64,000 bases of DNA from the NCBI RefSeq assembly GCF_029633865.1, contig NC_079216.1, positions 64,997,897 to 65,061,896 of the forward strand. Direction: 5' to 3'. A model generated the notes under the pieces. That model was not told the origin of the DNA, searched no databases, and worked only from the letters and a program-made list of their open reading frames with translations. The position numbers and the translations under genes are program-made. This DNA comes from Lampris incognitus (taxonomy: Eukaryota; Chordata; Actinopteri; Lampriformes; Lampridae). Within the stretch, counting starts at the first letter, position 1, and every line of letters begins with the position of its first letter. This document shows, piece after piece, positions 48,151-64,000 of this stretch.

Positions 48151-48901
48151 GATACTAAGGCAGTGTGTGTGATGTATTGTCCATCAGACACAACTCTGTA
48201 TCTAATCTTGAGGTTTGTCAGCTAATACAAACAGCAGTGTGTTTATCAGTGTCTCGTGCTCTTCATTTCAGAGCAGCAGGGCGTCCAGAGAGGTGGCACG
48301 CCACACTTCCTTTATCCCTCGTGCTAAACTTGTGACAAAACTGGATATCGAAAACAAACGAGGTGCAACAAGTTGCACCGATACCAGCAAGTATTTCCCT
48401 GACAACCGGCCCGATACACATGCTATCATGGGTTGCAAGTTCATGTATATGTGCAAGTGTGCACACGGACATTTGCACCATGTAAAGGGTGTGACCCGAG
48501 CTTGACCTTAGTGACTGAATGATCACTTAGCATGATGGCATAGGCCATGCCCAGATCTGTCTTGGGCGGTATGTTTATCACCTTTGACTCGCCTGTCAAA
48601 TTCTTCCAATCAGAGGCCAAACAGTTGGTTTGGCCGCTGCAGTATTTGAAATATGTGAGTGTGTGTTCCACATCCGATCCATTCATTTCCCTCGACACTG
48701 TTTACGTTGTCGAGCGACAGGTTTATGCACGTTATCTGTGCCGAGGGTGTAAGAAGAAGAGAATAGGAGAGGTCTCTGGGGGGGAAAGGGAGGACAGGCA
48801 TTCTTCTGATGCATTCATTAATTTCCCATCCCTGATTGGCAAGTTAATAAGTAGCTCGATGGGATGTGCGGAGTGACATCTGGGTGCAGCTCTGAGGAAA
48901 C
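48151..48901. other. No gene seen
   Basis: Unique sequence without a recognised exon or repeat. Confidence 0.5.
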
Positions 48902-50291
48902 ATTTACATGACAACGGTCTTGCTAAAAACGGAAGAGTTTTTCCTTTGTGTTTTAAAAAAAAGAGTTCTGCGTTCAGACGACTCGCATGCACACGAGCAG
49001 GGGTGTAGCTCAAAATTCTGGGCCCTATACATAAGCGGTCTCTGTGGGCCCCTTTCCTCGTTTGTTTCTCACGCATCACTTTGTTTTTTGTTTTTTTTAG
49101 TTCTAGCATACCGTATATTATTTACAATCACAGTACATTAATCTGTTTTAACCTAACTTAACTATCTTGCAGTGATTGAAAAAATGTACAGTGTCACTTC
49201 AAACTGTGATGCATCTTAGGGTACTGATGCTGACACCCACGATGTTGATTCCACAGTGAATGCCCACTGACAGGACTTCTTGTTTGCAAAGTCATTGATT
49301 AGCTCTTTAAAGTCCAGTTGTTTCCCCTCATTTTGCCTTCCCTCCCTTTCCTTTTTCCTTTTCTTTTCTGGAACCCAGATGTTGCTTTCTTTGGGAAAGA
49401 CGTGACCCTGTGCTTGTATCAGCAGTCACTCGCCACAGGACTAGATGAGCTGCATTGAGAGATGCTCGCGGGGGGGGGGGGCGGACCAAATCATTTTGCA
49501 CCTTTTGTAAGGGCTGAGAGGGGCCTCAGGGAGCCTCCACTGTTTTCTTTAAGTCCCTCAACCGACGTACTGAGCCAATTTTAACTGAAGTTATGACACT
49601 AATTAGTTAGAAATAAAAATTTGCAAACCAAAACAAACTTTTAATTCCAGGCTTCCCGAGCGCCCCCCCCCCCCCTTCCGGGCCCTGGTAGCCCCCCCAC
49701 TCCCCCCCCCACTACGACGCCGCTGCACACGGATCCGCAAAAAAAAAAAAAAAAACGACTGAAAACGCTGTAGTACGCATGCCAGGCCAGTAGTTGGCGG
49801 TAAAACTTTTTAGCAGAGAGCCTTTCCGGTGGACCCCCCGATAACATCGCGCGCCTGCGCACAATCGCCTTCTTCCCAGAGCGGTGAGTAAGCAAACGGA
49901 CGACGGCGGGTGTACGCTCGAAAACAGACCATTTTGGTTGCCCGCCGTCGACGTATAGGTGGATTGCGAATAACGCGTCTCCGCATATCGCAGCAACGGT
50001 GCGGCAAATCCACGCGTTGCCGGAGGAGCGTTAATAAACTCGGCGGAGATAACCGCGCAAACACGGCTCGCTAACCCGCCATTGTTAATGTCGTCTTCGT
50101 ACTCGCGCATGGCCGTTCGACTGAAGCCGCAATACGCATGTGCGAAGTGGGGCCGTGACGTCACCGTTTTCACGGGACCCGGTTTTGCTGGTTTACACGG
50201 CGACGCCGGAGTTGCGTTTTCGAAAGGGTTTCCGCTCTGGAACCCGGTTTCAAAAGTCTGCGTTTTCAGGCCCCCCCCCCAAAAAACGCAA
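48902..50291 (-). mobile_element. GC-rich repeat F, copy 2, split by a hAT element
   Basis: The reverse complement of the 31831-32555 element, interrupted at 48998-49725. The short outer piece (48902-48997) holds TTACATGACAACGGTC, and the long piece (49726-50291) holds CGCAAAAAAAA, GGTAGTTGGCGG-type homology, GTGACGTCAC and AACTCCGGCGTCGCC in reverse. Divergence from copy 1 is substantial in the middle. Confidence 0.8.
48998..49725 (+). mobile_element. hAT-like element, copy 2, nested, with TSD
   Basis: Begins CAGGGGTGTAGCTCAAAATT and ends ACTACGACGCCGCTG. It is flanked by CACACGAG (48990-48997) and CACACGGA (49726-49733), an imperfect 8-bp target-site duplication. The same site uninterrupted (TCCGTGTG in the other orientation) is seen at 32451-32458. 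It shares its whole length with 30997-31789 except for the 30-bp array. Non-coding. Confidence 0.88.
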
Positions 50292-50324
50292 CAACACTTT
50301 AACCGTGTTATGGCAAAATACCCA

Positions 50325-50535
50325 CACTTGAAGTTAATTTTATTACGTAAAGTTCAAGTATATTTCCCTAAAAACAGTGTAATAGTAGTATACTTGTAAG
50401 TATACTTGAGGATAATTTTGTTGAGTATATCTCTGATAAGTACTTAGAAAGTAAACTGAGAGCTTACTCACTGATTTTTAGTTTAAAATAAGTATAGTAA
50501 TAGCACACTTGAATAAGCTACTCGTTTGTAAGGGA
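50325..50535 (+). repeat. Interspersed repeat K, copy 1
   Basis: Shares TGAAGTTAATTTTATTA, AAAGTTCAAGTATATTTCCC, AGTAGTATACTTGTAAGTAT, GATAAGTACTTA and ATAGCACACTTGAAT with 63690-63915 in the same order. AT-rich and non-coding. No clear TIR. Confidence 0.88.
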
Positions 50536-51375
50536 GCTGTTATGACTGCATATTGTGAACGTCTACATTTTCTGTCAAAAGGAAACCTCAAACAAACAAA
50601 CATGCACATTCACTTTCCCCCGTACATAGTTAAGGGCCCGTCCCTCAAGTTACCCTTGCTTACTAATGATGAAAAAAAGTCAATGGATGCTCCCTTGATT
50701 GTGCTGTTTGGTCTCATGATGCTTCTCTTTTCAGTCGGTGTTGACTGATGTCTGTGGTACTGGCCTCTCTAATACTATGCAGGGACCCAGGCAGGATATG
50801 GCCCATTTATTACAGGACATAAAGGAAGAGCTGACAGGGTCATCAGCTAATGCTAAAACTATTAGCAAGAATAATTCAGCGTAGGAATCAAATGGGTTTA
50901 CCATTTGAAAGAAGGAAAATGGAGGAGAGGGAAAGGGTGAAACCGGTGGAGAAAAAAAGGAACGATCGGCTGAAAGATGGTAGAATGAGGCTGTTTTGTT
51001 GGCCTGACCTTTTGTTTTGGGCAAACAGATTTAAAGAGGGACACAAAAGGAGCCCATGACGGGCAATAGCTGATGCAGGACTGGTAAAGAGAGGGGACAT
51101 GCCTGCAGGGCTCCTTGGTGAAACAGCTGAATACTCCCAGCAGAAATAATGTTTGTACATATCCTGCTAAAGGATAGAATACATTCACACTGGACGCATG
51201 CATGCGTGCATGCACAGATGCACACACATAACATGCATGTGGACAAAGCTTGTGTGAGTACTGCGTGTGCACATAGATATACTGATACAATCACACGTCA
51301 CATCACATCACAACCCATCACATCACACTCAGCTCCTCCCAAATTTGACTCTTTACACCAATCTCCTCCCTTCAG
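50536..51375. other. No gene seen (upstream of coding exon)
   Basis: Unique sequence including ATGCATGCGTGCATGCACAG near 51197 and a CACATCACATCAC stretch (51297-51330). It ends with a pyrimidine-rich tract and the splice acceptor CTCCCTTCAG at 51366-51375. Confidence 0.45.
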
Positions 51376-51414
51376 GGCGACAGAAGAGAACAGACTCTTT
51401 CACACTGTTTCCAG

Positions 51415-64000
<12,586 letters not shown>

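Noticed and set aside
47543..48191. Cys/Val-rich frames of 150-199 residues
   Set aside because: (CA)n microsatellite artefact.

Overview
The window looks like teleost fish genomic DNA. It is dense in CA/GT, CT/GA and TA microsatellites, long minisatellite arrays, tRNA-derived SINEs, L2- and L1-like LINE remnants, a Tc1 remnant and many short DNA transposons with terminal inverted repeats (TIRs). Coding sequence appears only as short exons with GT/AG borders. The species cannot be named from sequence alone. One 200-base run of N (10701-10900) is an assembly gap.

Only one protein-coding gene is well supported: the 5' part of a class 3 semaphorin on the + strand, best matched to sema3d. Five coding exons (51376-51667, 59228-59388, 63004-63066, 63259-63378, 63540-63633) join in phase into a signal peptide plus the N-terminal part of the Sema domain. 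A sixth, partial exon may begin at 63940 and runs off the window. A CpG-rich block at about 33.8-34.7 kb has a TATA box (34041) and a consensus splice donor (34120). I infer it may be the promoter and a non-coding first exon, which would make 34-51 kb intron 1.

Layout. 0-5 kb: CA minisatellite, a telomere-like degenerate repeat, mostly unique DNA and a strong hairpin at 4.5 kb. 5-8.3 kb: a broken L2-type LINE. 8.3-15 kb: unique DNA, repeats and a CT block. 15-25.7 kb: Tc1 and L1 fragments, SINEs and three large tandem arrays (about 45-bp, 21-bp and 53-bp units). 25-33 kb: SINEs, LINE fragments and nested DNA transposons. 33-36 kb: the GC-rich promoter candidate. 36-50 kb: SINEs and TIR elements, several nested. 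51-64 kb: sema3d exons separated by repeat-bearing introns.

The clearest signals are the semaphorin gene structure and a readable record of transposition: target-site duplications, nested insertions and one empty site present in the same window. I see no evidence for a previously undescribed biochemical system. The long open frames are artefacts of simple repeats.
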